Shown piece by piece: positions 46,362 to 56,578 of a stretch of 64,000 bases of DNA. Made by a program: the position numbers and the translations under genes. The notes beneath the pieces are model-generated. The model worked only from the letters and a program-made list of their open reading frames with translations, was not told where the DNA came from and did not search any database. This DNA comes from Allokutzneria sp. NRRL B-24872 (lineage in GTDB: Bacteria; Actinomycetota; Actinomycetes; Mycobacteriales; Pseudonocardiaceae): NCBI RefSeq assembly GCF_002155965.1, contig NZ_MUMH01000103.1:31099-95098 (forward strand). The letters run 5' to 3'. Within the stretch, counting starts at the first letter, position 1. Each line of letters opens with the position of its first letter.

Positions 46362-46418
46362 GCCCGCACCCTAAGCGACCAGGCACGTGGATAGGAATGC
46401 AATTTCCCGCATTCCCAC

Positions 46419-47387
46419 TCAGCGCCAGTGCTCCCACCCGTTGGTCGGCCCCTCGTAGGGCCTGCCGTCCACGGTCACGCCGGAGCCCTTGCCCACCCAG
46501 CCGATGGGGTGCCAGTCCTCGGGCACCTGCCCCGGCGTGGGGAAGGCCGCGACCAGGGCGTGGTCCTCGCCGCCGGTGAGCATCCAGTGCAGCGGGTCGG
46601 CCCCGAGCGCGGACGCGACGTCGAGAAGGCGTTGGTGCACCTCGAAACCCTCGGTGCGGACGTTGATCGCCACCTCGGAGGCGCGCGCCATGTGGCCGAG
46701 GTCGGCCAACAGCCCGTCGGAGACGTCGAGCATCGCGGTCGCGCCCGCGCGCGCCGCCTCGGGGCCGCTGGCGTAGGGCGGTTCGGGCACGCGCTGCGCA
46801 CCGACGACGGCCACCGGGGAGCGGAATCCCCTGCCCAGCACGGCGAGCCCGGCGGCGGCCCAGCCGAGCCGCCCGGCGTAGGCGAGCACGTCGCCCGGCC
46901 GCGCTCCCGAGCGCTTCACCGGCTCCCTGCCCTCCAGGTCACCGAGCGCCGTGACAGAGATCACCAGCGTGTCCGAGGTGACCATGTCCCCGCCCACGAC
47001 ACCGATTCCGGCGTTGGCGGCCTCCTGCCACATGCCCGCGAACAGCCCGTCGGCGAGCTCCACCCGGGTGTCCCCGGGACAGGCCAGCCCGACCAGGACA
47101 CCGGTCGGCACGGCGCCCATCGCCACGATGTCGGCGAGGTTGACCGCGACCGCCTTGCGCCCCACATGCTCCGGGTTCGACCAGTCCAGGCGGAAGTGCA
47201 CGCCCTCGACGAGGACGTCGGTCGAGGCCACCACGCGGCCGTCCGGCGCGGCCACGACCGCGGCGTCATCGCCCGGCCCGAGCAGCGTCGGCGGCGGCTG
47301 CGCGCGGTTCTGCGTCACCCGGCGGATGAGCCCGAACTCGCCGAGCCCCGCGACGGTCTCGGCGTCACGCGGCGGTTCCGGACGCAC
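46419..47387 (-). CDS. thiL: Thiamine-monophosphate kinase
   Basis: 322 residues. AIR-synthase-like fold with GPGDDAAVV, STDVLVEGVHFRLDWSNPEHVGRKAVAVNLADIVAMGA, VSDGLLADLGHMA and GGEDHALVAAF. It makes thiamine diphosphate from the monophosphate. The GTG at 47387 has GGAGG five bases upstream; the GTG at 47393 is too close to it. Divergent from the Lrp-type gene, as in most actinobacteria. Confidence 0.95.
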   Translation of the reverse strand: MRPEPPRDAETVAGLGEFGLIRRVTQNRAQPPPTLLGPGDDAAVVAAPDGRVVASTDVLVEGVHFRLDWSNPEHVGRKAVAVNLADIVAMGAVPTGVLVGLACPGDTRVELADGLFAGMWQEAANAGIGVVGGDMVTSDTLVISVTALGDLEGREPVKRSGARPGDVLAYAGRLGWAAAGLAVLGRGFRSPVAVVGAQRVPEPPYASGPEAARAGATAMLDVSDGLLADLGHMARASEVAINVRTEGFEVHQRLLDVASALGADPLHWMLTGGEDHALVAAFPTPGQVPEDWHPIGWVGKGSGVTVDGRPYEGPTNGWEHWR

Positions 47388-47484
47388 ACCCACCTCCGAC
47401 CCTGAGCGACCCGACCCCCGGCTGGGGTAGCTTTTCGTGCACGTTCCTACCCCGTGCAGACAGATCAAGACGAAGGGGCACGCC

Positions 47485-47718
47485 GTGGTCCAGGCATACA
47501 TCCTGATCCAGACCGAGGTCGGCAAGGCAGCAGCGGTCGCCGCCGAGATCGCCACCATTCCCGGCGTGATCAGCTCCGAGGACGTGACCGGTCCGTACGA
47601 CGTGATCGTGCGCTCGGAGGCGGAGACGGTGGACCAGCTCGGCCAGCTCGTGGTGGCCAGCATCCAGGGCGTCGACGGCATCACCCGCACGCTGACCTGC
47701 CCCGTGGTCCACCTCTAG
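47485..47718 (+). CDS. Stand-alone Lrp/AsnC ligand-binding (RAM) domain protein
   Basis: 77 residues, only the RAM domain: VQAYILIQTEVGKAAAVAAEIATIPGVISSEDVTGPYDVIVRSEAET ... TLTCPVV. There is no helix-turn-helix. Such proteins bind amino acids and may modulate full-length Lrp proteins. AAGGGG precedes the GTG. Conserved next to thiL in actinobacteria. Confidence 0.92.
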   Translation: MVQAYILIQTEVGKAAAVAAEIATIPGVISSEDVTGPYDVIVRSEAETVDQLGQLVVASIQGVDGITRTLTCPVVHL

Positions 47719-47794
47719 GACCCCGTGCCGGGAGCGGTCTCCGGGCGTCGCCCCCGGAACCCGCCCCGGCCACCTCTCGTGTTGTAGTAGCCGG

Positions 47795-48430
47795 GTGCCC
47801 GACGAGTCCACGGACAACGCCTTCCCCCGGCCGCTGGTGATCCTGGCGGTCGGGCTCCCGCTGCTGCTGGCCGCCGCGGTCGGCGCCATCGGCCTTCTCT
47901 CCGGCCCCGCCGACGATCCCGGCCAGCAGCAAGAAGAGATCACCACCGCGCGCCGCACCGGCCCGCTGGCCCTGCCCCCGGTGCCCGCGCCCGGGGCGAG
48001 CACGCCGGAGTGCCGCGCGGTGCTCGACGGCCTGCCCGCCGAACTGACCTCGAACTCCGCGAAACTGCCGCGCAGGCAGCTCGCCGAGCCCGCGCCCGTG
48101 GCCACCGTCGCCTGGGGCAGCCCGCAGGTCGACCCGGTGGTGCTGCGCTGCGGCCTCGGCAGGCCGTCGGAGCTGAACCAGGCCAGCCCGCTGCTGGTGG
48201 TCGGCGGCGCCACCTGGCTGGAGATCGCCGAGCCCGGCGTGAGCACCTGGGTCGCGGTGGACCGCCCGGTGTACGTGGTCCTCACGGTGCCCAAGGACGC
48301 GGGAACCGGTCCGCTGCAAGAGGTTTCCGCGACGATCGGCAGGGCGCTGCCGCCGCGCTCACCCGATCTGATCGGCACCCCGCCGGGGCAGGGCCCGCCG
48401 CACTCGATCCCGCCGACGCCCACTCGCTGA
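47795..48430 (+). CDS. DUF3515 membrane-anchored protein
   Basis: 211 residues. One N-terminal membrane helix (PLVILAVGLPLLLAAAVGAIGLL), then an extracytoplasmic domain with two cysteines (TPECRAVLDGLP and LRCGLGRP), hallmarks of DUF3515, and a Pro-rich end. Function unknown. Always found between ddl and thiL in relatives; convergent with ddl. Confidence 0.9.
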   Translation: MPDESTDNAFPRPLVILAVGLPLLLAAAVGAIGLLSGPADDPGQQQEEITTARRTGPLALPPVPAPGASTPECRAVLDGLPAELTSNSAKLPRRQLAEPAPVATVAWGSPQVDPVVLRCGLGRPSELNQASPLLVVGGATWLEIAEPGVSTWVAVDRPVYVVLTVPKDAGTGPLQEVSATIGRALPPRSPDLIGTPPGQGPPHSIPPTPTR

Positions 48431-48466
48431 CACCGCCGTTTCCTTCTCGTGCCCCGGGTCCGCGCC

Positions 48467-49573
48467 TCAGCGCAGGCCGGTGCCCCTGGCGATGGCCGTC
48501 TCGATCAGCGTGGTCAGCAGGCTCGGGTAGTCCACACCCGTGACGTCCCACACCTTTGGGTACATGGAGATCGGCGTGAAGCCGGGCATCGTGTTGATCT
48601 CGTTGATGATCGGCGTGCCGTCGGTGGTGACGAAGAAGTCCACCCGCGCCAGGCCCTGGCAGTCCAGCGCGTGGAAGGCCGCGACGGACATCGCGCGGAT
48701 GCGCTCGATCAGCTCGTCGTCCAGCTTCGCGGGGATGTCGACCTCGCACGCCTGGTCGGCGTCGAGGTACTTGGAGTCGAAGTCGTACCAGTCGACGGCC
48801 GCGCTCTCCAGCATCCGGATCTCCGAGGGCAGGCTCGCCTCGACCCGGCCGTCCGGGTGCTCCAGCACGCCGACCTCGATCTCGCGCACCACGAGGCCCT
48901 TCTCCACGAGGACCTTCGGGTCGGTCTCGCGGGCGAGCGCGATCGCGGCGTCCAGCTCCGCCCAGTCGGAGACCTTGGAGATGCCGATGGAGGAACCGGC
49001 GCGCGCGGGCTTGACGAACACCGGCAGGCCGAGCCGGTCGCGCTGCTGCTCGGTCAGCGTCGCCTGGTCGCGCCGCAGCACCTCGAAGGGCACGCTGTGC
49101 ATGCCCTCGGCGGCGAGCAGCTTCTTGGTGAACTCCTTGTCCATGGCGGCGGCGCTGGCGAGCACGCCCGCCCCGACGTAGGGCACGCCCGCCATCTCCA
49201 GCAGCCCCTGGATGGTGCCGTCCTCACCGAAGGCGCCGTGCAGGACGGGGAAGACGACGTCGACCCCGGAGAGCACCTCACCGGCGCGCTCGGCCTCCAG
49301 CAGAACGACCTCGCGCCTGGTCGGATCGCCCGGCAGTACCACAGCGGTGCCGTTCTCCGGCACCTGCGGAAGGCTGCGGTCACGGATCTCCAACGCTTTC
49401 GGATCATCTGTGCCCAGCACCCAGGCCCCGTTGGGGGCGATTCCGACCGGAACGGCCTCGAACCGGGTGCTGTCCAGGTGGGTCAGCACGCTGCGCGCGG
49501 ACACGCACGAAACCCCGTGTTCCGTGCTGCGACCACCGAAAACAACCGCGACCCTCGTCCTGCGTTCTGCCAT
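48467..49573 (-). CDS. ddl: D-alanine-D-alanine ligase
   Basis: 368 residues. N-terminal [20 protein letters not shown]-grasp [18 protein letters not shown], and metal site [20 protein letters not shown]. It makes the D-Ala-D-Ala end of the peptidoglycan stem, the target of D-cycloserine. No vanHX-type neighbours, so a housekeeping ligase. Confidence 0.96.
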   Translation of the reverse strand: MAERRTRVAVVFGGRSTEHGVSCVSARSVLTHLDSTRFEAVPVGIAPNGAWVLGTDDPKALEIRDRSLPQVPENGTAVVLPGDPTRREVVLLEAERAGEVLSGVDVVFPVLHGAFGEDGTIQGLLEMAGVPYVGAGVLASAAAMDKEFTKKLLAAEGMHSVPFEVLRRDQATLTEQQRDRLGLPVFVKPARAGSSIGISKVSDWAELDAAIALARETDPKVLVEKGLVVREIEVGVLEHPDGRVEASLPSEIRMLESAAVDWYDFDSKYLDADQACEVDIPAKLDDELIERIRAMSVAAFHALDCQGLARVDFFVTTDGTPIINEINTMPGFTPISMYPKVWDVTGVDYPSLLTTLIETAIARGTGLR

Positions 49574-49642
49574 GACCGTGACCCTACCGGGGGACGCCCA
49601 CCGCCCACCGCGCCGACTTGACCCTGGTGAGACCGTCATGGT

Positions 49643-50110
49643 GTGCAGCAGTGCGAGCTCGTCAACGAGGTGCGGGAGGCGGTCCGGGAACCGGGCTGCC
49701 CGCGCCTGCGCGCGAGCCTCGTCGCGGATCTCGTGCGCTCGGTCACGGGCTTCCACTGGGTCGGGATCTACCAGGCGTCGCCGAGCGCGGTGGAGCTGCT
49801 CGCGTGGAGCGGCCTCCCCGGCCCCGCGCACCCGCGCTTCCCCTTGGCGGAGAACCTGACGCTCGAAGCCGTGCGGCAGGCGAAACCGCTGGTGTGCAAC
49901 GACGTCGCCGGGGACCCGCGTTACGTGGCGGCCACCGACAAGATCGGCTCCGAGGTGATCGTCCCGGTGGTCGACGGGGACCGCGTGCTCGGCACCCTCG
50001 ACGTCGAGGACTGCCGTCCCGGCGTGTTCACCGAGGACCTGGTGGCGAAGCTGCTGGCGATCGCCGCCGAGCTGGTGCCGCTGTACGAGGAGCAGCACGC
50101 GCTCGACTGA
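49643..50110 (+). CDS. GAF domain protein
   Basis: 155 residues, one GAF domain: [36 protein letters not shown] ... [24 protein letters not shown]. The layout resembles free methionine-R-sulphoxide reductases, but only one cysteine ([11 protein letters not shown]) is in a comparable place, so that activity is doubtful. GTG start without a strong ribosome site. Its last 83 bases overlap the end of the converging MocR gene. Confidence 0.8.
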   Translation: MQQCELVNEVREAVREPGCPRLRASLVADLVRSVTGFHWVGIYQASPSAVELLAWSGLPGPAHPRFPLAENLTLEAVRQAKPLVCNDVAGDPRYVAATDKIGSEVIVPVVDGDRVLGTLDVEDCRPGVFTEDLVAKLLAIAAELVPLYEEQHALD

Positions 50111-51473
50111 GCAGGTCGACCAGCACGGGGAGCGCGCCGTCGAGCTGGCGCCGCGTGCAGGCCGTGTAGCCGACCGCGAGGCCGAACCAGGTGGGCTCGC
50201 CGACGTGGTGGCGTTCGAGTCCGTCGAGCACCAAGCCGTGCCGCCGCCCCGCCACCAGCACGTCGCGCTCGACCTCCACGGAGTCCAGCGGGACGATCAG
50301 GTGCCCGCCCGCCTCGTCGCCCGAGGTCGGCACTCCCGCCTCGGAGAACGCGCTGACCAGCGACGCGCGCCGTTCACCCAGTTCCCGGCGGAGTCGGCGC
50401 AGATGCCTGCCGAGGTCGCCGTGCCTGGCCAGCTCGACCAGAACCCGCTGCCCCGCGGCCGAGGGCGAGGTGCCGGTGAGGTCTCGATGCCTGATCACCC
50501 CGGCGGCGATCTCCGGAGGCGCGACCATCCACCCGATGCCGAGCCCGGCAGTGAGGATCTTGCTCGTGGTGCCGAGGTGCACGACGACGTCGGGAGCCAG
50601 TGACGCCAGCAGTGGCAGAGGCGCGACGTCGTAGCGCATCTCTCCGTCGTAGTCGTCCTCGATGATGAGCCAGCCGTTGGCGCGCGCTCGCTCGATCAGC
50701 TCCGTGCGCCGCGTGGCGGGCAGACGGCCTCCGAGCGGGTACTGGTGCGCGGGCGAGCAGTACACCGCAACGACGTCATTCGGGATCGCGGACACGATGA
50801 GCCCGTTGTGGTCCACCGGCGCAGAAACCACACGGAGCCCCGCAGCGCGAAACGCGCCCACAGCGCGCTGATACCCGGGTTCTTCGACAGCTACCGCAGC
50901 GCCCCTGGGAAGCACTGCCATGGCCAACTCCCCCACGGCGGCCGTTGTCCCCGCTGTGGCTAGCACGGCGTCTTCGGGCGCAGTGGGCACCACGAGACCA
51001 CGGTGGCGCAACAAGTGCTCCGCGACCGTTGCGCGGTAACTGGGCAATCCGGCGCGTTGTGGGCGCAGCAGCGGATCGGACTCCGCAGCCGCACGCCAAG
51101 CCCTACGCCACGCGGCGGTCTCAATGCCCTCCGCGAGCCCAGCACCGGGCGCGAGGTCGATACCGCCTCCGGGCTCAGTGCTCGGCTTCGCTGCCGCAGT
51201 GCCCGGTCCTGGCGCAGGAGGCGTCGCGGTGACGAACGTGCCCGAACCGTGTCTACCGTCCAACCAGCCCTCTGCGTGCAACTGGTCGTACGCGGCGGCC
51301 GTCACGGTACGGCTGACCTTGAGGTGCGTGGCGAGCGCACGCGTCGACGGCAACCGGTCTCCGCTGCGCAGGTGCCCGGTCGTCGCAGCGGCTCGCAGCG
51401 CATCGGCGAGCTGGGCCGCTAGCGGGCGGGCGTCGGCGCGGTCCAACGTGATCGGCAGCTCGACCGGCAACAC
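50028..51473 (-). CDS. MocR/PdxR-type regulator (GntR wHTH plus aminotransferase-like domain)
   Basis: About 481 residues. N-terminal GntR helix-turn-helix ([64 protein letters not shown]), then a fold-type I aminotransferase-like domain with the PLP lysine in [20 protein letters not shown]. MocR proteins use bound PLP as sensor; PdxR controls vitamin B6 synthesis. The GTG at 51473 follows GAGAGG by eight bases. Divergent from an FMN/PNPOx-fold gene 70 bases away, the probable target. The C-terminal tail ([13 protein letters not shown]...) runs over the GAF gene and may be non-native read-on. Confidence 0.88.
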   Translation of the reverse strand: MLPVELPITLDRADARPLAAQLADALRAAATTGHLRSGDRLPSTRALATHLKVSRTVTAAAYDQLHAEGWLDGRHGSGTFVTATPPAPGPGTAAAKPSTEPGGGIDLAPGAGLAEGIETAAWRRAWRAAAESDPLLRPQRAGLPSYRATVAEHLLRHRGLVVPTAPEDAVLATAGTTAAVGELAMAVLPRGAAVAVEEPGYQRAVGAFRAAGLRVVSAPVDHNGLIVSAIPNDVVAVYCSPAHQYPLGGRLPATRRTELIERARANGWLIIEDDYDGEMRYDVAPLPLLASLAPDVVVHLGTTSKILTAGLGIGWMVAPPEIAAGVIRHRDLTGTSPSAAGQRVLVELARHGDLGRHLRRLRRELGERRASLVSAFSEAGVPTSGDEAGGHLIVPLDSVEVERDVLVAGRRHGLVLDGLERHHVGEPTWFGLAVGYTACTRRQLDGALPVLVDLLSRARAAPRTAAPARRRSPAASPPGPR

Positions 51474-51543
51474 GGCAGTGGCCTCTCGAAGTCGTGCGGT
51501 GGTGGCTCTTCGGCAGGGCCACTTCATAGGACAGGTTAGGGAG

Positions 51544-52212
51544 GTGACCAGACCGCCGCTCTCCCCGACCGCACGCAGCACCATCCGACGCGGCAAGGAC
51601 CGCGCCGTGTCGGAGCGCACCGACCTCGACGAAGTGCTCGACGCCGGCGTTATCTGCCATCTCGGCGTGGTGGTCGACGGGGCGCCCGTGGTGCTGCCGA
51701 CCTGCTACGGCTGGGAGGACAACACGCTGTACGTGCACGGCTCGACGGGCGCGAGCACGCTCCGGACGGCCATCGCGGGTGCTGAGGTCTCTGTCGCGAT
51801 CACGTTGCTGGACGGGATCGTCTACGCCAGGTCGGTGTTCCACCACTCCGCCAACTACCGCTCAGCCGTGGTGCACGGTCGCGCGCGGCTCGTCGAGGAG
51901 CAGGACGAGAAGCTGCACGCGCTCGAAGTGATCACCGAGCACGTGGCGCCGGGTTCGTGGGACTACACGCGCAGGCCGACGCAGAAGGAGCTGGCCGGGA
52001 CCTCCGTGCTCGCGTTGGAGCTGACCGAGGCCGCGGTGAAGATCCGGCGCGGGCCGCCCGGCGACGATGAGGCCGACGTGACCGAGGACTCCTGCTGGGC
52101 CGGAGTTCTGCCCGTGCGCCAGGTGTGGGGCGAGCCGGAGCCGTGCCCGCTGCTCCCGCCAAACGCCACTGCGGCCCCCGCACACGTCAGGGGCCGCAGC
52201 GAGAAGAACTAG
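51544..52212 (+). CDS. Pyridoxamine 5'-phosphate oxidase-fold FMN-binding protein
   Basis: 222 residues. The split-barrel flavin fold of the PNPOx-like superfamily is seen in TDLDEVLDAGVICHLGVVVDGAPVVLPTCYGWEDNTLYVHGSTGASTLRTA and SVFHHSANYRSAVVHGRARLV. These proteins reduce small ligands or bind FMN, F420 or haem; the specific role is unknown, and it is not PdxH by length. Divergent from the MocR gene. The stop overlaps that of the converging cysteine dioxygenase by four bases. Confidence 0.87.
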   Translation: MTRPPLSPTARSTIRRGKDRAVSERTDLDEVLDAGVICHLGVVVDGAPVVLPTCYGWEDNTLYVHGSTGASTLRTAIAGAEVSVAITLLDGIVYARSVFHHSANYRSAVVHGRARLVEEQDEKLHALEVITEHVAPGSWDYTRRPTQKELAGTSVLALELTEAAVKIRRGPPGDDEADVTEDSCWAGVLPVRQVWGEPEPCPLLPPNATAAPAHVRGRSEKN

Positions 52213-52688
52213 GACTTCGCGACGGGGCCGGTGAGGAGGTCTTGGCGGTACTCCGTCATGCCCTGCCTGCGCGGGCCGAAGACGTGGATGCTGACGGCGG
52301 GGTCCGGGCTGGAGTTGCGCACCTCGTGCACGTAGGACGGGCCGAACGCGCGGGTCTGCCCAGCGGTCAGCGCGTGCACCAGTTCGACGGGCCTGCCGTC
52401 GGCGCCGACGCGGGCCACGCGCTCCACCAGGGAGCCCTGGATCACGGTGAACGCGCCGTGGCCGCCGTTGTGGTCGTGCAGCTCGGTGTGCTGACCGGGG
52501 AGCCAGCTCATCAGCCAGATCTCGTGCTCATCGGTCTTCTCCAACAGCCCCACCCAGCGGTCGACGGGGTCGTAGCGCAGGCGGTGCGCCCAGCGGGAGC
52601 GGTCGGCGGCGACCTGGAGCGCGATCCTCGCGGGGTGCAGGAGCACGGGGCGGTCGCCGGGCAGGGTGTTGGGCGGAACAGCGAACAT
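52209..52688 (-). CDS. Cysteine dioxygenase
   Basis: 159 residues, cupin fold. Iron ligands are in HTELHDHNGGHGAFTVIQG and the later His in YVHEVRNSSPDPAVSIHVFGP. It oxidises cysteine to cysteine sulphinate. It follows the cystathionine lyase-like gene, which makes cysteine, and is preceded by a short ORF ending RVASALC that looks like a cysteine-sensing leader. The gap of 103 bases between leader and gene has room for an attenuator. Confidence 0.92.
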   Translation of the reverse strand: MFAVPPNTLPGDRPVLLHPARIALQVAADRSRWAHRLRYDPVDRWVGLLEKTDEHEIWLMSWLPGQHTELHDHNGGHGAFTVIQGSLVERVARVGADGRPVELVHALTAGQTRAFGPSYVHEVRNSSPDPAVSIHVFGPRRQGMTEYRQDLLTGPVAKS

Positions 52689-52791
52689 CGGTGTGAGTCC
52701 TCAGGGATGTGGTGATGGTGCGGGCGCGCGCACGGCGTCGCCGATCAGGCAGACGGGATTGGTGCGGCCTCGCGAGGTCAGACGGGGCGGT

Positions 52792-52872
52792 TCACCACGA
52801 AAGACAGAGCGCGCTGGCAACCCGGACGAGGGCGATGTGGCCCATCCGGTGCGTCATGGCGCGCGAAGACAT
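52792..52872 (-). CDS. Putative cysteine-attenuation leader peptide
   Basis: 26 codons, too short for standard gene finding. The C-terminal part, HIALVRVASALC plus LSW, fits the pattern H-[IV]-x-L-x-R-V-[AS]-S-A-L-C of actinobacterial leader peptides, which lie before sulphur and cysteine genes including cysteine dioxygenase (family known from Streptomyces and mycobacteria). A second in-frame ATG is at 52857. TTGACG, 18 bases, TTCGAT lies just upstream with its +1 at the ATG, so the transcript would be leaderless. Inference: ribosome stalling at the Cys codon tunes the downstream dioxygenase. Confidence 0.7.
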   Translation of the reverse strand: MSSRAMTHRMGHIALVRVASALCLSW

Positions 52873-52904
52873 GCCTGAATCGAACAGGAGCCTCGGCGCT
52901 GGCG

Positions 52905-54011
52905 TCAAGTCGTTACAGCGTTGAGGGCTTGAATCACATCGGCGAGGAGATCATCGGTGTCCTCGACGCCGACGGACAGCCTGACCAGGCCCTCCGGCAC
53001 GGGGTCTCCCCACTGCGCGCGCCGGTCGCCGGTGGTGTGCAGTCCCCCGAACGAGGTGGCCGCCGTCACCAGTCGCGCGGCCGCGAGGAAGCGGTCAGCC
53101 ACCACGGCATCGGCGAGCTCGATCGTCACCACGCCCGGGAACCGCCGCATCTGCGAGCGCGCGATCTCATGCGCCGGGTCCTCCGGCAGGCCGGGCCAGC
53201 GCACCGTGCGAACCGCAGGGTGCGCGCACAACGTGGCGGCCAGCACGGCGGCGGTCGCGCTCTGCCGCGCCAACCGGAGGTCGAGCGTGCCGAGGCTGCG
53301 GTGCGCGAGCCAGGTCTCGAACGGCGCGGGCACGGCGCCACCGAGCATGCGCGCCTTGCGGAGCCGTTCGGCCAACACGGGGTCCACTGTGGACACGTGA
53401 CCGAGCAGGACGTCGCTGTGCCCCGTCAACGCCTTGCTGTCGCTGGCGACCACGAAGTCGGCACCGAGCGCGAGCGGCTGCTGACCGAGCGGAGTCGCGG
53501 TCGTGTTGTCCACCGCCACAAGGGCTCCTGCGGCGTGCGCACTGTCCACAAGGGACTTGATGTCGCAGACGTCGAGCCACGGGTTGGACGGCGTCTCCAG
53601 CAGCACCAGGCGAACGCCGGTGAAGTCGGGCCACGGTCCCGGCGTCGGCACGTGGCGAACGGAGACGTCCATCTCCTCGGCGATGAAGGTCCGCGTGGCG
53701 AAGTACCCGTCCGACGGCACCACGACGGTGTCCCCGGAGCTGACGAAAGCTCGCAACAGCGTGCTGATCGCCGCCATCCCGGACGGGAAGAGCACGCACT
53801 CCCCGCCGTCGAGCTCGCCGATCGCAGCCTCCAGCGCGCGCCAGGTCGGATTGCCGGAGCGCGCGTAGTAGTCGGGCTGGGCACGGCCGGGGGCGCCGTC
53901 GAGGTGGTAGGCGGTCGCGAAGACCGGCCCGGCCAGGAACGGCTCCCCCACAACGGGTTCGGACTGTCCTGAGTGGACGCACCTGGTCCCGTCGCCCCAG
54001 CCCTGCGTCAT
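52905..54011 (-). CDS. Cystathionine gamma-lyase/synthase family PLP enzyme
   Basis: 368 residues. Cys/Met metabolism PLP family: [47 protein letters not shown], and Schiff-base lysine in [13 protein letters not shown], followed by [13 protein letters not shown]. Some motifs differ from MetB, so cystathionine gamma-lyase making cysteine is the best fit. The stop is 33 bases before the leader peptide. Overlaps gpsA by four bases at its start (gpsA stop/ATG arrangement reversed), so it may belong to the same leftward run. A perfect GTCCACTGTGGAC lies at 53382-53394. Confidence 0.88.
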   Translation of the reverse strand: MTQGWGDGTRCVHSGQSEPVVGEPFLAGPVFATAYHLDGAPGRAQPDYYARSGNPTWRALEAAIGELDGGECVLFPSGMAAISTLLRAFVSSGDTVVVPSDGYFATRTFIAEEMDVSVRHVPTPGPWPDFTGVRLVLLETPSNPWLDVCDIKSLVDSAHAAGALVAVDNTTATPLGQQPLALGADFVVASDSKALTGHSDVLLGHVSTVDPVLAERLRKARMLGGAVPAPFETWLAHRSLGTLDLRLARQSATAAVLAATLCAHPAVRTVRWPGLPEDPAHEIARSQMRRFPGVVTIELADAVVADRFLAAARLVTAATSFGGLHTTGDRRAQWGDPVPEGLVRLSVGVEDTDDLLADVIQALNAVTT

Positions 54012-55021
54012 GAGCGCTCCGGCTTCTGCTTGCGGCCCAGCAGCTCCGCGACCATCTCGCGCGGCTCGGTCTCGCCGTCGCACAGCCGCTGCACGGCCTC
54101 GGTGATCGGCATTTCGACGCCGTTGCGGGTTGCCAGTTCGCGGATGGACGAGCAGGACTTCACGCCCTCGGCGACCTGCCCGTGCGCGGCCTCCTGCGCC
54201 TGCGCCAGGGTTTCGCCGCGACCGAGGCGCTCACCGAAGCTGCGGTTGCGCGACAGCGGGGAGGAGCACGTCGCGACCAGGTCGCCGAGCCCGGCCAGCC
54301 CGGCGAAGGTCAGCGGGTCGGCCCCGAGCGCGGCGCCGAGCCTGCTGGTCTCCGCGAGCCCCCTGGTGATCAGCGAGGCCGCGGTGTTGGTGCCGAAGCC
54401 GAGGCCCACGGCGATGCCGCACGCCAGCGCGATCACGTTCTTGCACGCGCCGCCCAGCTCGCAGCCGACCACGTCGGTGATCGTGTACGGGCGGAAGTAG
54501 TTCGTCGCGCAGGCGCGCTGCAGCTGCACGGCGCGGTCGTGGTCGGGGCAGGCGATGACCGTGGCGGTCGGCTGGCACACCGCGATCTCCATCGCCAGGT
54601 TCGGCCCGGAGACCACGGCGACCTGGTCCTCCGGCACCTCGGCGACCTCGCGGACGACCTCGCTGATCCGCTTGAGCGTGCCCAGCTCGACGCCCTTGGA
54701 GAGGCTGACCAGGGTCGCCCCTTCCGGCAGCAGGTGCCGCCAGCCCGCCAGGTTCTCGCGCAGGTGCTGGCTCGGCACGCCCAGCACGACCACCTCGGCG
54801 CCGTCCAAGGCCTCAGCGGCGTCCACAGTGGACCTGAGCCGCTCGGGCAGTGCGATCCCCGGAAGGCGGTCGGGGTTCTGCCTGCCCACGTTGATCGCCT
54901 CGGCCAGCTCGGGCCTGCGCGCCCACAGCGCCACGTCCCGGCCCGCGTCGGCGAGCACCTTGGCGAAGGTGGTCCCCCACGATCCCGCGCCGAGGACGGC
55001 GATGCGCTGCGCGTCGTTCAC
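54008..55021 (-). CDS. gpsA: Glycerol-3-phosphate dehydrogenase (NAD(P)+)
   Basis: 337 residues. N-terminal NAD(P) fold [50 protein letters not shown] with the catalytic Lys; [12 protein letters not shown]. It makes sn-glycerol 3-phosphate for phospholipids. Start overlaps the plsC stop (ATGA), so the two act in one pathway and one operon. Carries a perfect GTCCACAGTGGAC at 54821-54833. Confidence 0.96.
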   Translation of the reverse strand: MNDAQRIAVLGAGSWGTTFAKVLADAGRDVALWARRPELAEAINVGRQNPDRLPGIALPERLRSTVDAAEALDGAEVVVLGVPSQHLRENLAGWRHLLPEGATLVSLSKGVELGTLKRISEVVREVAEVPEDQVAVVSGPNLAMEIAVCQPTATVIACPDHDRAVQLQRACATNYFRPYTITDVVGCELGGACKNVIALACGIAVGLGFGTNTAASLITRGLAETSRLGAALGADPLTFAGLAGLGDLVATCSSPLSRNRSFGERLGRGETLAQAQEAAHGQVAEGVKSCSSIRELATRNGVEMPITEAVQRLCDGETEPREMVAELLGRKQKPERS

Positions 55022-55761
55022 TTGCCCTCCTCCTGCTTGTCCTTGCGGGCCTTGCGCGGGGAGTAGAACTCCGTCGGCGCGGGCTCACCGCGGACCTCGG
55101 CGAGCAGGTCGCGCACCTCGCCCATCAGGTGGTCGGTGACCTCGCGCAGCAACTCGTTGTCGAGCGCGCGCCCCTGGAACTTCGACAGGTCGAGCGGGTC
55201 ACCGACGCGCACGACGACGGTCCTGCGCGGGAACAGCTTCGGCAGCTTGCGCGTGCGGTCCATCACCTGCTGCGTGCCCCAGTGCACCAGCGGCAGCACG
55301 GGAACCGAGCCGTTGACGCAGTGCTCGACGGCGAGCCGGGCGACGCCGGTCCTGGACACCATCGGCCAGTGGTCGGGGTCCCTGCTGAGGGTGCCCTCCG
55401 GGAAGATCGTGACGACCTTGCCCTCGCGCAGCGCCTTGTTCGCGGCCTCAAGGCTGTTGCGCGCGTCGGCGGTGCCCCGGCTGACCGGGATCTGCCCCGC
55501 GCCGCGCAGGATCGGCCCGAGCAACGGGATCTTCCACAGGCTGTCCTTGGCCAGGAACCTCGGCACCCGCTTGGCCTGGTGCACGTACACCGCGGTGTAG
55601 GGCGGGTCGAGCAGCGAGATGTGGTTGCCGACCAGCAGGACCGCGCCCTCCTTCGGCAGCTTGTCCTGGTCGAGGAACTTCCGCCTGGCCAGCACCCTGG
55701 TGGCGGGATAGAACATCGCCGCGGCGACTCCCACCCAGAAGCCGCCCTTTTCCCTGGCCAC
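55018..55761 (-). CDS. plsC: 1-acyl-sn-glycerol-3-phosphate acyltransferase (PlsC family)
   Basis: 247 residues. Acyltransferase motif I is NHISLLDPP (Asn in place of the usual catalytic-motif spacing NHxxxxD), motif III is [10 protein letters not shown], and GTQQVMDR follows. It acylates lysophosphatidate. The GTG at 55761 follows GGGAGG by six bases; the much longer open frame upstream is a shadow of cofC. Pairs with gpsA. Confidence 0.93.
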   Translation of the reverse strand: MAREKGGFWVGVAAAMFYPATRVLARRKFLDQDKLPKEGAVLLVGNHISLLDPPYTAVYVHQAKRVPRFLAKDSLWKIPLLGPILRGAGQIPVSRGTADARNSLEAANKALREGKVVTIFPEGTLSRDPDHWPMVSRTGVARLAVEHCVNGSVPVLPLVHWGTQQVMDRTRKLPKLFPRRTVVVRVGDPLDLSKFQGRALDNELLREVTDHLMGEVRDLLAEVRGEPAPTEFYSPRKARKDKQEEGK

Positions 55762-55873
55762 GCGTTGCCTCCCGTCCACGGCCCCGCCGAGCGCGGGGTG
55801 AGGTGAGTCTTCCCGGAGCTGTGCCGTCTGGTCCAGCCGGACACCGAACCGGTACTTCAGGTAAGGATGGGGC

Positions 55874-56518
55874 GTGTCCTTTGAGGTCGATCTGGTGGTC
55901 CCGGTCAAGTCGCTGCACCGGGCGAAGTCGCGTCTGCTCGGCGCGGCCGACCGCGGCAGGCGCGATCCGGGCGCGCACGCGGCGTTGGCGCTCGCGCTGG
56001 CACTGGACACGCTGACCGCCGCCGCGAGCGCCCCCGGTGTGCGCCGAGTGGTAGCAGTCACATCGGATGCCGAGGTCGCTTCAGCCGTGCGTGAAATCGG
56101 CGTCGAGTCCGTTCCGGACGTTCCCGACGGCGGCCTCAACGCCGCGCTGCGGCACGGCGCGCGGCTGCTGCGCGAGGCGGACGCGACAGCTCGGATCGGC
56201 GCCCTCCAAGCCGATCTGCCCGCGCTCCGAGCGGCCGAACTGGGCGCGGCGATCGCGGCCTCGGACGGCGGTCGAGCGCACTGCCCGGACCGCCAGGGCA
56301 CCGGTACGACGCTGCTTCTCGCCCGCGCCACCGAAGAACTCGACCCGCACTTCGGCCCGGGGTCGTCAGCAGCGCACACGACGAGCGGAGCGCGCGCGCT
56401 GCTGGGCGACTGGCCCTCGCTGCGCTGCGACGTGGACACCGAGGAGGACCTCACGATCGCCACCGCGCTCGGTCTGGGCCGTCACACGTCCGGCCGCCTC
56501 TGCGCGCCGCGCCCGTAG
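55874..56518 (+). CDS. cofC: Phosphoenolpyruvate/2-phospholactate guanylyltransferase (CofC/FbiD)
   Basis: 214 residues. Nucleotidyltransferase fold: DLVVPVKSLHRAKSRL, VVAVTSDAEVASAV, LQADLPALRAAELGAAI, and GTGTTLLLA ... FGPGSSAAHTT, typical of CofC/FbiD. It makes the activated intermediate for coenzyme F420. The presence of this gene implies F420 in the organism. Divergent from plsC, the usual arrangement. Confidence 0.93.
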   Translation: MSFEVDLVVPVKSLHRAKSRLLGAADRGRRDPGAHAALALALALDTLTAAASAPGVRRVVAVTSDAEVASAVREIGVESVPDVPDGGLNAALRHGARLLREADATARIGALQADLPALRAAELGAAIAASDGGRAHCPDRQGTGTTLLLARATEELDPHFGPGSSAAHTTSGARALLGDWPSLRCDVDTEEDLTIATALGLGRHTSGRLCAPRP

Positions 56519-56578
56519 CAGTACCAGGATCACGCGACACCAAGAGCGATCTTCCTCAGGCACTCCGCCAGCGCTATC

